From contig JAUIJE010000002.1 of the NCBI GenBank assembly GCA_030431455.1, forward strand, positions 629,294-693,293: a stretch of 64,000 nucleotides of DNA, given 5' to 3'. Source of the stretch: a bacterium (GTDB taxonomy: Bacteria > Myxococcota > UBA727 > JAUIJE01). Shown in pieces: positions 43,231 to 52,635 of this stretch (positions are counted from its first letter, which is position 1; every line of letters begins with the position of its first letter). A program made the translations under genes and the position numbers. The notes under the pieces were generated by a model that did no database searches, was not told where the DNA came from, and saw nothing but the letters and a program-made list of their open reading frames with translations.

Positions 43231-44970
43231 TCAGAACGCAAACATCAGCATCGCGGTGAGGCGGTTGTTGTCGAGGGGGCCCACCCCCGCGTCGGTGAGC
43301 TCGACCAGGGTGGTGGCGTCGATCATCACGCTGATGGGGAGGTTGTAGCTCACCGGGTCGTAGCGCAGGCCGATGGTGCCTTCGAGCAGGGTGTCGTCGC
43401 GGAAGGTCCGGGTCGGGTCGTAGTAGGAGATCCGGGCCGCGGGTTTGATCCCGAGCAGGGAGATGCCGAAGGGCCGGTCGATGTAGAACCAGCTGGTGGC
43501 GCCAAAGCCATACTCGGCGCGGTTTTGGTCGGTGATCTCGGGGAACAGGCTGTTGGCCACCTCCTGGCGCACGATGCCCTGGGCGAGGAAGTTGAAGCCA
43601 AACGCCGAGGCGGTGAGGTCGCCGAACAGCTGGGTGTCGGTCTCGGCGAAGAGGTTGGGGATCTGGCCGGTGGTGCGCGGGTTGTAGTGCCCGCCGATGC
43701 CCACGTTGATGTAGCGCTCAAAGCCCGCGGACAACCGGGTGAACACCGCGGGGAGTTTGTTGTCGTTGCCGTACTTGGCCGCGCCATTGCCATTGGCCGC
43801 GGCGAACAGGTAATCGAGGCGGACGGGACCGAGGTGGAGGTCTTTGGCCCCCACCACGATGCCCACGTCGCGGCCGACGCCGAGGCCATCGACTTCGTAG
43901 TTGCGGCCCGCGCGGACCCCGGCGGACGCCACCGAACGATCCGTGAACACCAACTGCGAACGCGACGTGGTCCCCTCGACCGCGCCGGGCATGAAGGTCT
44001 GGCCCGCCCAGATTTGCAGGAAGGCAAATGGGGCATAGTGCACAAACGCGTCCACCAAGACCGGCCGGGTGTCCTGCACGGGGTTGTTTTGAATGCGGTC
44101 GGGGAGGAAGCCCGCGCCCTCGATGATCAAGGTAAAATCGAAGGTGTCGCCGTAGGCGCCGCTCACCCCCAGGCGGGCCTGGTCGACGAAGAAGCCGTCG
44201 TTGTTGCCGATGAACAGCGCGCCCGGGTCCGGTTGCTGCAGCTCGTACATCGCCCGCAGGCGGACCCGGGGCCAGACCGCGAACTTGCCAGTGCGCATGC
44301 AGGGGATGCCCGCCGGGCACACGTCCTCGTGGGGGTCGGGCACGGGGGTGGGGTCGGGCCACGCCGTCCGCACCGTGGCGGTGAGATCGCCGAGGGCGCG
44401 CACCTCGCCGCGGTCAAAGCTCACCATCACCCGGTGGCCGTCCGGCTGGGCGTCGCTGTGCACCACGATGTCGACGCGGATGGCGCGGTCGCTGTCCGGC
44501 TCGGTGAAGAGCACGTCGTGCACGCCGGGGGACAGCTGGACCTTGACCGGGGTGGTCCCCACCGGGCTATCCCCCAAAAAGACCTCGGCCCAAAACGGCG
44601 ATGCCGCGAGCTCGACCTCGACGGGGGGCAGGTCCTGTTCGGGGGTGCCGGTGTCGCTCGGGAGGCTGGCGGGGGCTTCGCCGTTGCCCGCCGGGGGGGC
44701 GGCGGACGCCGGGCCGCCCCGGGGCGCCTCGGGGGTCTTTTCCGGGGCATCGGCCGCGGGCGCGGCGGGGGGGGCCGCGGGGGCCTCCTTAGGGGCGGCT
44801 TGGTCGCCGGCGGGCGCGGGGGCCTTGTCCGTCGCCGCGGGCGCCTTGTCCGGGGCCGGTTCGGCCGGGGCCGGGGTCTCGGCCGGGGCCGGGGTCTGCG
44901 CACCGGCCGGCGCGGTGCACATGAACGAGGCCAGGGCCACAGAGGACAGCAAGAGGGCGCGGTGTTGCAT
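43231..44970 (-). CDS. PEGA domain fused to an OprP/OprO-like outer-membrane porin
   Basis: A 579-residue exported protein. It has a signal peptide (about 1-24, ending PAGAQ), then a Pro/Ala/Glu-rich linker to about residue 110, a PEGA-like beta sandwich at about 118-190 (FWAEVFLGDSPVGTTPVKVQLSPGVHDVLF) and a C-terminal beta barrel from about 225 matching phosphate-selective porins (WPRVRLRAMYELQ, GFFVDQARLGVSGAYGDTFDFTLIIEG, IWAGQTFMPGAVEG) and ending in an aromatic, MLMFAF. The linker and PEGA domain could reach the cell wall. GGAGAACCC precedes ATG 44970. Confidence 0.75.
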   Translation of the reverse strand: MQHRALLLSSVALASFMCTAPAGAQTPAPAETPAPAEPAPDKAPAATDKAPAPAGDQAAPKEAPAAPPAAPAADAPEKTPEAPRGGPASAAPPAGNGEAPASLPSDTGTPEQDLPPVEVELAASPFWAEVFLGDSPVGTTPVKVQLSPGVHDVLFTEPDSDRAIRVDIVVHSDAQPDGHRVMVSFDRGEVRALGDLTATVRTAWPDPTPVPDPHEDVCPAGIPCMRTGKFAVWPRVRLRAMYELQQPDPGALFIGNNDGFFVDQARLGVSGAYGDTFDFTLIIEGAGFLPDRIQNNPVQDTRPVLVDAFVHYAPFAFLQIWAGQTFMPGAVEGTTSRSQLVFTDRSVASAGVRAGRNYEVDGLGVGRDVGIVVGAKDLHLGPVRLDYLFAAANGNGAAKYGNDNKLPAVFTRLSAGFERYINVGIGGHYNPRTTGQIPNLFAETDTQLFGDLTASAFGFNFLAQGIVRQEVANSLFPEITDQNRAEYGFGATSWFYIDRPFGISLLGIKPAARISYYDPTRTFRDDTLLEGTIGLRYDPVSYNLPISVMIDATTLVELTDAGVGPLDNNRLTAMLMFAF

Positions 44971-45075
44971 GGGTTCTCCGTTCGCGGCCCCGCTTAGCAG
45001 AGGGCCGGACGAGGGCAAAGGCCGCTGAACGGGTGAGCCCAAATAACCTGGTCCCCGGTGCAGCCCGGCCCGTTC

Positions 45076-46869
45076 TCAGCCGAGGCCCTCCAGGGCGAGC
45101 TGCACCAGCGCGTAGGTGTACAGCTCGATCCAGCGCACGAACTCCGCGCGGGCCACATATTCATTGGACGCGTGCAGGCCCGCGGCCCGGGCGGGGTCGT
45201 TGCTGCGGGGGCCGAAGGTGACCGCCCCGTGCCCGATGGCCTTGGCGTAGGTGGTGAACGGCACCGTGGTCGGGGCCGCGGGCAGCCCGGTGACGGTCGC
45301 GTAGGCGGCGGACAAGGCCGAGACCAGCGGGGCGCGCCCCTCGATGACAAACGGCGACTGGCCATCGCCCTCGACCGCGATCTCGAGCGTGTCCTCGGCC
45401 CCCTTGCGCATCAGGGTCTGCCGCACGGCCTCGATCGCCTCGTCGGCGCTGCGGGGCGGCGGCCAGCGGAGGTTGAGCGCGACCTCGCACACGCCCCCGC
45501 CCCCGCTCTGCACGGTCCCGAGGTTGACGGTGGAGCCCGAGAACCGCGCGTCGGTGTCGTCGAGCCCGAGGGGGGCGGCGTCGGGCTGGGCGCCGACCTC
45601 GGTGCCGAGCAGGCGGACCAAGCGGGTGCAGGGGGTGGGCAACAGGCGGCCGTGGGCGGCGAGGAAAGCCATGAGCACGCCGACGGCGTTTTTGCCCTCG
45701 TGGGGGGTCGCGGCGTGGGCGGCCTTGCCGTGCGCCCGCACGAACACCCGCTCGCCGAGTACATCGACGGCCACGTCGATGTCGGGGCGGTCTTCGGCGG
45801 CTTTTTCCAGCGAAGCGGTGGCGGCGGGGCCCGCGGCGTTGGGGGTCAAGATCAGCTCGGCCTGCGCCTCGGGGGGCACTTGGTTGGTGGCCTCGCCCCC
45901 TTCGAGGCGCACGAGCTGGAACCGCGACGCGTCCAGCTCCTTCCGGCTCGCGGGGGCCGCGGCGACGGCCTTGACCAGGACGTTGGCCACGCCCTTTTCG
46001 CCGATGCCGACGGGAAAATCGCCGTCGGCCACGAACACGTCCGCGGGCAGGGGGCGCGCTTGTTGGTACCGCTGGATGCCAACCTTCGCGCGCTCCTCCG
46101 ACGTGCCCACCACCAGCCGCGGCCGGAGCGGCAGGTCGAGCCCGCTTTGCTGCAACGCCACCAGGGCGGTCAGGCCGGCCACCAGGGGGCCTTTGTCGTC
46201 GAGCACCCCGCGCCCGAACCAGCGCCCGTCGACGTCGGTGAGCACAAACGGGGGCGTGTCCCACTCGGCGTGGTCGGCCGGCACCACGTCGGCGTGCACC
46301 ACCATCGCCACCTCGCGTCCGGCCCCGCGCCCCTCGAGCCCCACCTCGTAGGCCACGTGCTCGACGTGGGCGAAGGACAAGCCGGCCCCGAGCACGGCCG
46401 CTTTCAGGTCACGCTCGAACGCGTCGAACGCCGGTGACCGCCCCGGGGTGGGGCTGGCGGGGTCGTTGACCGTCCGGCGCGACACCAGCTGTTGCAGGAG
46501 CATTTGGCGCTCTTTGGTCCAGACCTGCCGGGCCCAGCGGGCCACGATCACGGGGATGGCAAACCGGACCTCGTCGGTGATCGCCGCGCTCTCGTGGTCC
46601 GGCAGCTTGAGCGCCAGCGACCGCAACATCTCGTCGTCTTCGGCCATCAGCGCGGCCCGCACCCGGTAAAAAAACTCCACCAGGGGCTCGCCCGGTCGCT
46701 CGGGCAGGGCGGTCAACACCTCGTACAGGCTGCGGGACAGGGCGGGGCTGCCTTGGACCTCGACCAGGGCGTCTTCGGCCCGGGCCGAGCGCCGGGGGGT
46801 GCAGCCGGCCACAAGCCCGCAGGCGAGCCACACCAACCCCGCCCCCCAAGCCCTCTTGCGCGTCAACAT
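45076..46869 (-). CDS. M20-family metallopeptidase lipoprotein (PepV-like)
   Basis: A 597-residue lipoprotein (lipobox LVAGC, Cys23). A helical N-terminal domain of about 130 residues precedes an M20 core: VVHADVVPA with His192 and Asp194, GRGVLDDKGP with Asp224 bridging the two zincs, the Glu pair 258-259 in GTSEERA, and VADGDFPVGIGEKGV as in PepV. The lid domain lies at about 330-470. The enzyme is expected to trim dipeptides or small peptides outside the inner membrane. The extra N-terminal domain is unusual. It is 105 bases upstream of the porin gene on the same strand. Confidence 0.82.
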   Translation of the reverse strand: MLTRKRAWGAGLVWLACGLVAGCTPRRSARAEDALVEVQGSPALSRSLYEVLTALPERPGEPLVEFFYRVRAALMAEDDEMLRSLALKLPDHESAAITDEVRFAIPVIVARWARQVWTKERQMLLQQLVSRRTVNDPASPTPGRSPAFDAFERDLKAAVLGAGLSFAHVEHVAYEVGLEGRGAGREVAMVVHADVVPADHAEWDTPPFVLTDVDGRWFGRGVLDDKGPLVAGLTALVALQQSGLDLPLRPRLVVGTSEERAKVGIQRYQQARPLPADVFVADGDFPVGIGEKGVANVLVKAVAAAPASRKELDASRFQLVRLEGGEATNQVPPEAQAELILTPNAAGPAATASLEKAAEDRPDIDVAVDVLGERVFVRAHGKAAHAATPHEGKNAVGVLMAFLAAHGRLLPTPCTRLVRLLGTEVGAQPDAAPLGLDDTDARFSGSTVNLGTVQSGGGGVCEVALNLRWPPPRSADEAIEAVRQTLMRKGAEDTLEIAVEGDGQSPFVIEGRAPLVSALSAAYATVTGLPAAPTTVPFTTYAKAIGHGAVTFGPRSNDPARAAGLHASNEYVARAEFVRWIELYTYALVQLALEGLG

Positions 46870-46922
46870 GCAGCGCAGATATGAGACGGACCAGCTGCCG
46901 GCAAGGAGGCCCCCGCTTGGCG

Positions 46923-47507
46923 ATGTTCATGACCCCAGACTGGGACCAACCACTCGATGTGGAGGCCTATCTGCGCGGGACCCCCGACGACGCCAACATC
47001 CGCGGGATGTACCCGGCCGCGTTGGTGCGCCAGGTGGAGAAGAAGACCGGCCAACGGCTGGGCGAGCGTCGTCGCTACATCGACTTCAAGTACTACCCCA
47101 TGCGCGAACACATCCAGCTGCTCGCCGAGGGGGCGCCGCTTTTGTACCCCCAGCTCAGCCTGCGCCGGGCCTTTCGCGAGCTCGCGCGCATGACCGTGCC
47201 CACCCTGCGCTCGAGCATGGTGGGCAAGGTGCTGCACAACCTCGCCGGGGGCACCACCGCGGCGATGTTGGCGATCGTGGCCAAGGGCTACGGGGTGTCC
47301 CGCGACCGGGGCACGGCCAAGGTGGTGGAGAACACCGAGGGGCACGTCATCGTCGAGCTGCGCGACATTTTTGAGTTCCCGTCGTCGCTGCACGTGGGCA
47401 TTTTCGAATCCGGGCTGCTCGAGCTGGGCAACGAGGGCCGCATCGACGTGCGCGAACACGACTTGTTCAACGTCGATCTCAAGCTCTACATCGACCGCAC
47501 CGACTGA
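46923..47507 (+). CDS. DUF2378/TIGR02265 family protein (myxobacterial paralog family)
   Basis: A 194-residue soluble protein. The family layout is visible: IRGMYPAALVRQVEKKTG, YIDFKYYPMREHIQLL, then LYPQLSLRRAFRELARMTVPTLRSSMVGKVLHNL, and a beta half VVENTEGHVIVELRDIFEFPSSLHVGIFESGLL. Members are almost confined to Myxococcota, occur in many copies, and have no known activity; the fold resembles heme-NO-binding or regulatory beta-alpha domains by hypothesis only. ATG 46923 is 13 bases from AAGGAGG; an in-frame TTG at 46917 fits the spacing better. It is divergent from the M20 gene. Confidence 0.75.
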   Translation: MFMTPDWDQPLDVEAYLRGTPDDANIRGMYPAALVRQVEKKTGQRLGERRRYIDFKYYPMREHIQLLAEGAPLLYPQLSLRRAFRELARMTVPTLRSSMVGKVLHNLAGGTTAAMLAIVAKGYGVSRDRGTAKVVENTEGHVIVELRDIFEFPSSLHVGIFESGLLELGNEGRIDVREHDLFNVDLKLYIDRTD

Positions 47508-47620
47508 GCGCGGCGGCGTTCGTTTTTTGGCGATCACAAAAATCTGATGGCGGCGCCCGCGCCCCCGGCGCGTCTGCTGGCGATGTAGGCCCTGGCACCT
47601 GTCCTGCACACCCGAGGACC

Positions 47621-49894
47621 ATGCGCAGCATGGTGTTTGTCATTTGGGGGATGTCTTTGGCGGTGGGGTGCGGTCCCGCCCAAGACGAGACGCTGTCCGC
47701 GCTCTCCCTGTCCGCCGACCCGGCGGAGGTCACGGCCTCGCCGGTGTTCTTTGGCCAGACGGTGGAGCGCACGGTCGAGGCCCAGGCGGGCGGGGCCGCG
47801 ATGCCGCTGAGCGGGGCCCGGCTCGAAGACGCGTCCGGGCCGGCGACGGCGGCGGTGACCGTGGTCGACGGCGCGGCCGCGTTGCGCATCACCGGCGGCG
47901 ACAGCGTCGGGCTGTTCACAGTTCGGCTTGTGCTCGAGGTGGGCACCTCGGCGGTGGAGGTCCCGGTCACGGCCACGGTGCAGCCGCTCCCCGCCTGCGA
48001 CGACGACAACCCGTGCACGGTGGATCGATTCGACGGGTCGGGCTGCGTGCACGACGCGTTGCCGGACGGCAGCAGCTGCGACGACGACAACGTGTGCACC
48101 ACCGACGACGTCTGCGTGTCCGGTCAATGCCTGGGCGCGATGCTGCCCTGCGACGATGGGGTGGCGTGCACCATCGACCGGTGTGACCCGGCGGTGGGCT
48201 GCGTGGCCGAGGCCAACCACGGGGCGTGCAACGACGGAGACGCCTGCACCGACGATGTGTGCGACCCGACCGCCGGCTGCCAGGTCACGCCCAAAGAGGA
48301 GGGCGCGCTGTGCGCCAATGACCTCGCCTGCGGGGACATCGGGTTCTGCATCGGGGGCCAATGCGAACTCTCGCCGGTGCCGGACGGGTTCCCGTGTGAG
48401 GACGGCAACGTGTGCACCAGCGGCGACACCTGCGAGCAGGGGGTGTGCGTGGCCGGCGGCGGCGGGGACCCCGCGTCGTACCGCGCGCTCACCCAGGGAA
48501 GCTACGCGGCCAACCTGTGCGGGGGCGCGATGCTCTACCCCGACCCCGACCAACTGTGCCAAGGCGACCTCGTGCTCGACCCCGCGCAGGTCCTCGCCGC
48601 GCGTCCCACCGCCGACGGCTACGAGGCGATCTGGCGCACCCCGTACGTCACCCCCGAGGGCAACGCCTGCGATCCCCTCAACGCTTACCTGCCGGTGCCG
48701 CCCCCCGGCGTGCCCGTGCCCCCCCCGCCCCCCGACGTCATCGATTACTGTGGCGCGGCGGTGTTCTTCTCGCCCGACGACGGCACCCCCGCGCGCCAGC
48801 TCACCACCGTGTACGGCCCGGTGGCGGCGGCGTTCAAGGTGTTCACCGAGCAGCCCTTCGACCCCGCCCCCGCGGCCGGGCGCAACAACAACCGCGGGGT
48901 CGCCGACGAGGCCCCCCCCGGCGATGTCCCGCCCGCGCTCACCCAGGCCGACTTCGTCATCGCCCAGACCCGGGCCGACCTCACCGAGGTACGGGTCGAG
49001 GCCTACCACAGCGCAAACACATTCCCGGTGGGGTGGGGCACGTTCACGCCCAACATCGCCACCGACATCGGGCCCGCGGGCGAAATCGACGTCGTGTTTC
49101 AGGACGGCCGGTTGGTGTTCACCACCCTAGAGGCCATGTACTGCCTGTACGGGGTCGACGACGACGGGTGGTGCCAGCCCCGGGTGGCCCTGTTCCAGAC
49201 CGGCTATCTCGAGGGCGGGTTCTTGGACGCTTACAATGAATATGCACTGTACGAGGCCTCCGCGGGCTGTGTGATCTCGGGCCAACGCTTGTACCAAGCC
49301 GACCTTCAGCTCCGGGTCGACCCCGTGGGCGAGACCCAGGTCTTGGCCCGGCGCGCCGACGCCTGCAGCCTGCTCGATCCCGGCTTCGCCGCCCCCGCCC
49401 GGGTCGAGGTCATCCGCACCGGGTCCGCCCCCTGGCGGCTGTACCTGTCGGGGATGCGCGACGCGGCCCTGCACGATGGCGGCCTGCTGGTGCACGCCGA
49501 CGAGATCTGCGACGACGGCTGTACCGGGTGCGACGAACTGCCCGCGTGCATGGCCGGGCCGATGGTCCACATCGACGACGCGGGCTGGTCCCCGGTGCCC
49601 GCCCCCCCGGGGCCCGGTCCGGTGGTGTCGGTGCCGGACGTGGCCGGCCACGCGGTGTTTACGCTCGATGCCGTTCACCTCGGGTTGGACGATGGCTATA
49701 CACAGTTTCCCGTCTCGGGTGGGGCCTGGGCCTGGTCTTCGACCCAACGCCCGGTGGCGGCGGGGGCCGCGGCGGCGTCGGTGATGGGTCCCTCGCCGCT
49801 GTTCGACGGTCTCGAGGCGGTGGACGGGGACTTCGCCGGGGGGTTGTCCCAGGTCGCGGTCCAACCCTTTGCGTGTCTGGAGCTTCAGCCATGA
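47621..49894 (+). CDS. Cys-repeat surface lipoprotein, paralog A
   Basis: A 757-residue lipoprotein (lipobox LAVGC, Cys17). Residues about 25-125 form a beta domain (FFGQTVERTVEAQ, GLFTVRLVLEVGTSAVEV). About 130-290 is a run of CDD-N-CT-D repeats (CDDDNPCTVDRFDGSGC, CNDGDACTDDVCDPTAGC), the disulfide-rich repeats common in Myxococcota. The C-terminal 450 residues form a beta-rich domain without known family. GAGGACC precedes the ATG and the last four bases overlap the next gene. It is likely outer-membrane anchored. Ligand and role are unknown. Confidence 0.78.
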   Translation: MRSMVFVIWGMSLAVGCGPAQDETLSALSLSADPAEVTASPVFFGQTVERTVEAQAGGAAMPLSGARLEDASGPATAAVTVVDGAAALRITGGDSVGLFTVRLVLEVGTSAVEVPVTATVQPLPACDDDNPCTVDRFDGSGCVHDALPDGSSCDDDNVCTTDDVCVSGQCLGAMLPCDDGVACTIDRCDPAVGCVAEANHGACNDGDACTDDVCDPTAGCQVTPKEEGALCANDLACGDIGFCIGGQCELSPVPDGFPCEDGNVCTSGDTCEQGVCVAGGGGDPASYRALTQGSYAANLCGGAMLYPDPDQLCQGDLVLDPAQVLAARPTADGYEAIWRTPYVTPEGNACDPLNAYLPVPPPGVPVPPPPPDVIDYCGAAVFFSPDDGTPARQLTTVYGPVAAAFKVFTEQPFDPAPAAGRNNNRGVADEAPPGDVPPALTQADFVIAQTRADLTEVRVEAYHSANTFPVGWGTFTPNIATDIGPAGEIDVVFQDGRLVFTTLEAMYCLYGVDDDGWCQPRVALFQTGYLEGGFLDAYNEYALYEASAGCVISGQRLYQADLQLRVDPVGETQVLARRADACSLLDPGFAAPARVEVIRTGSAPWRLYLSGMRDAALHDGGLLVHADEICDDGCTGCDELPACMAGPMVHIDDAGWSPVPAPPGPGPVVSVPDVAGHAVFTLDAVHLGLDDGYTQFPVSGGAWAWSSTQRPVAAGAAAASVMGPSPLFDGLEAVDGDFAGGLSQVAVQPFACLELQP

Positions 49895-52455
49895 AGCGGG
49901 TGTGGTGGGTCGCGATGTGGATGGCCCTGGCCGCGGGTTGCCCGGCGGTGGACGAGGCGTTTGACCGTTCGACGGTGACGCTGCGCTTTGCCCCCGACGA
50001 GGTCGCCTTCGGCGGGGTGGTGTTCGGCCAGACCCGCACCCTGGATGTGCAGGTCGACAACGAGGGCGGCTACGCGACCCGGATCGACGCGGCCGCCATC
50101 GCCGGCCCCACCGGGCCCGCGGTGGTGGCGGTGGATGTGCCCGAGGCCGACCTGCCCAACGCGGGGCGGGGACGCCTGCGGCTGCGCCTCACCGCGGGAC
50201 AAGACGTGGGCCTGTTCACCGCCGCGGTGGTGCTCACGGTGGACGGCACGGAGCACACCCTGCCCGTCTCCGCCCAGGTCGTGCCCCCCCCGAGCTGTGA
50301 CGACAACAACCCCTGCACCCTCGACACCCTGGCCGACGGGGCGTGCCAACACACCGTGCTCCCCGATGGAGCGGACTGCGACGATGACAACGCATGCACA
50401 TTGGACGACGTGTGCAGCGCGGGGCAATGCATGGGGGCCCCGCTCACCTGTGACGACGGCGTCGACTGCACCGTGGACCGGTGCGATCCCGCGGTGGGCT
50501 GCGTGGCCGAGCCCGACCCCCGCCGGTGCGACGACGGCGACCCCTGCACCGCGGATGTCTGCGCGGTGATTACCGGGTGTTCGTCCAGCCCCGAACCCGA
50601 AGGCGCGGTGTGTGCGCAAGATGGTTGCCACACGGTGGGCTTTTGCACCGCCGGGGCTTGTCATGAAATCCCGACCCCGGACGGGTTCGCCTGTGACGAC
50701 GGCGACGCGTGCACCGGCGGCGACCAATGCCTCGCGGGGGTGTGTACGCCCGGCGAGGCGGCGGGCGAGGGAGGCGGTGCCCCCCGCTTGGTCACCGAGG
50801 GCGCGTTCTACGTCGACCTGTGCGCGGGGCCGTTCTCCGACGCCAACGGGGGGGGCTGCGTCACCCCGGGTGTGGCCTTGGCCCCCGAGCGCGTGCTCGC
50901 GGTGCGCAGCCACCAAGGGGTCAACGAGGTGATCTGGCGGACCCCCTTCACCGACGAGAACGGCCTGGGGTGTGCTGCAGGTTCATTGTTTTCGATGGTG
51001 CCGCGGGCGGAGCCGGACACGCCTCCCGACGACGGGGCGGTCTTTCCCGGCACCCCGTACTGTGCCGCGGGGGTGTTCTGGACCCGGTTGGGGGCCGACG
51101 GCCTGTCCGATTCCCAGCAGCTGACCGCGGTGCGCGGCGAGCCCGCGGCCGCGTTTGGGCGCGTGGGCCAAGGGGGCGAGCTGGACTTCGCGGTGGCCGC
51201 GGTCAACGACGACCCCCGTCAGGTGACGGTGGAGTCGTTCAGCGCCGGGGCGGTGACCCGCGCCATCGGGACCCACAGCTTGCCCTTTGTCGCCGAAGAG
51301 AACCGCCCCCACGAGCTTTCCATGGACATTGCCGAGGACCGGGTGTTCGTGGCCACCCTCGGCAACCCCATGCAGAGCATCGACATCGATTGTCCGTCGG
51401 CGTGCGAGATGGACGGGCCCTGTTGCGCCCCCACCACCGGGCACGTGGTCTCCCATCTGCCCTTCGGCGACTTCGATCCCGATGTCCGCATGGTGCGCTT
51501 CGACACCGATCCCGTCGCGCTGGGGTGCGTGGGTCCGGTGGACATCTCGCAGGCCGACCAGGTGCAGCTCAAGGTGTACGACCACCAAATGGTGGTCGTG
51601 CATCGCGCGCCCGCGCCGTGCAGCACCCTCGGCGAAATGTTGCTGCACAGATTCGCCCTCGACGTCGACGATCCCGCGACCTTCGCGTTCACCCAGCCGG
51701 TGTACGGCTTTCCCGAGGCCCCCTTTGCGGTGGCCGTGGCCGCCGGTCCGTCCGCGGGCACGTCGCTGTGGGCGGGCGCGGACGCCCCCTGCGCCGCCGG
51801 GGTACACGATGGACCCTGCGCGTACGCCGTGGGCATGAACACCGGGTGGGACACGAACATCGCCATCAACGAGAGCGGGATTCGGCCGCAGCAGCTGCTC
51901 GCCGCCGGCTCGGTCGACGACCCGGTGGTGGTCGTGCGCCGGTCGGTCCAGACCTCCATCGAGCGCGGCGGCTTTTCGGCCCCGTTGCTCTGGCCCACCG
52001 GCGAACGGTTCTGGCTCGAGAACTTGCCCCTGGCCACCGACGGCCAGCGCGCCCTCGCGGGCCTCACCGGCGAGAACTTCGGCGGCTTGGTGCCGCCGTC
52101 GCCCCGGGTCGCGGTCCAGCCGCTCGGGTGCAGCCAACCTGCGCCCGCCACCTGCACCGACGACGACGAGTGCGGCATGGGCGCCTTTTGTGAACACCCG
52201 GTCTGTCTCGACGTGGACTGTGTCGGTCCCGGGTGTCCCCCCTGCGAATCGACCTGCTCGAGTTGGGCCCGGGCGTGCGACGCGGTCTACCTGGTCGGCT
52301 GCGAAGAAGACCCCGGGTCGCAGGCGCCGCCCGAGGGCACCTGCCCCGGCCACACCGCGTGGGCCGACCAAGGCTGTGGGTCGTGGACCTGCGTGGACCC
52401 CCAGACCTGCGAGCCGGTGAACATCGACCTCGTCGAGCCCGAACCCCAGGGGTAG
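49891..52455 (+). CDS. Cys-repeat surface lipoprotein, paralog B
   Basis: An 854-residue lipoprotein (lipobox LAAGC) with the same order as paralog A: beta domain (VVFGQTRTLDVQVDNEGG), Cys repeats (CDDNNPCTLD, CDDDNACTLDDVC, CDDGVDCTVDRCDPAVGC) and a long beta-rich part. Many phrases match A, such as DRCDPAVGCVAE and the phrase VGLFT. It differs by an extra Cys-rich C-terminal knot of about 100 residues (CTDDDECGMGAFCEHPVC to CVDPQTCEP). It overlaps A by four bases (ATGA), so both are made together, perhaps as a heteromer. It ends in a spacer of 180 bases before the kinase. Confidence 0.78.
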   Translation: MKRVWWVAMWMALAAGCPAVDEAFDRSTVTLRFAPDEVAFGGVVFGQTRTLDVQVDNEGGYATRIDAAAIAGPTGPAVVAVDVPEADLPNAGRGRLRLRLTAGQDVGLFTAAVVLTVDGTEHTLPVSAQVVPPPSCDDNNPCTLDTLADGACQHTVLPDGADCDDDNACTLDDVCSAGQCMGAPLTCDDGVDCTVDRCDPAVGCVAEPDPRRCDDGDPCTADVCAVITGCSSSPEPEGAVCAQDGCHTVGFCTAGACHEIPTPDGFACDDGDACTGGDQCLAGVCTPGEAAGEGGGAPRLVTEGAFYVDLCAGPFSDANGGGCVTPGVALAPERVLAVRSHQGVNEVIWRTPFTDENGLGCAAGSLFSMVPRAEPDTPPDDGAVFPGTPYCAAGVFWTRLGADGLSDSQQLTAVRGEPAAAFGRVGQGGELDFAVAAVNDDPRQVTVESFSAGAVTRAIGTHSLPFVAEENRPHELSMDIAEDRVFVATLGNPMQSIDIDCPSACEMDGPCCAPTTGHVVSHLPFGDFDPDVRMVRFDTDPVALGCVGPVDISQADQVQLKVYDHQMVVVHRAPAPCSTLGEMLLHRFALDVDDPATFAFTQPVYGFPEAPFAVAVAAGPSAGTSLWAGADAPCAAGVHDGPCAYAVGMNTGWDTNIAINESGIRPQQLLAAGSVDDPVVVVRRSVQTSIERGGFSAPLLWPTGERFWLENLPLATDGQRALAGLTGENFGGLVPPSPRVAVQPLGCSQPAPATCTDDDECGMGAFCEHPVCLDVDCVGPGCPPCESTCSSWARACDAVYLVGCEEDPGSQAPPEGTCPGHTAWADQGCGSWTCVDPQTCEPVNIDLVEPEPQG

Positions 52456-52635
52456 TCAAACATCCGATGGCGCACCGCGTTGAAGACGCGGGCCCACCGG
52501 CCATTGGCGGGTAAATCGGTCGCGGGCCTGCTTCGTTCGTACCCAGACCGGCGGAAACTTCCGATCGGATGGCCCTTTCTCTAAAGTCGAGCCGTCTGCG
52601 CGGAGCCCCCCCTGGCCCCGCCGCTGAGGACGTTC

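Noticed and set aside
47592-47608. CTGGCACCTGTCCTGCA resembles a sigma-54 promoter
   Set aside because: Its start site would fall at about 47619, at the start codon of the gene at 47621, leaving the GAGGACC ribosome site outside the transcript.
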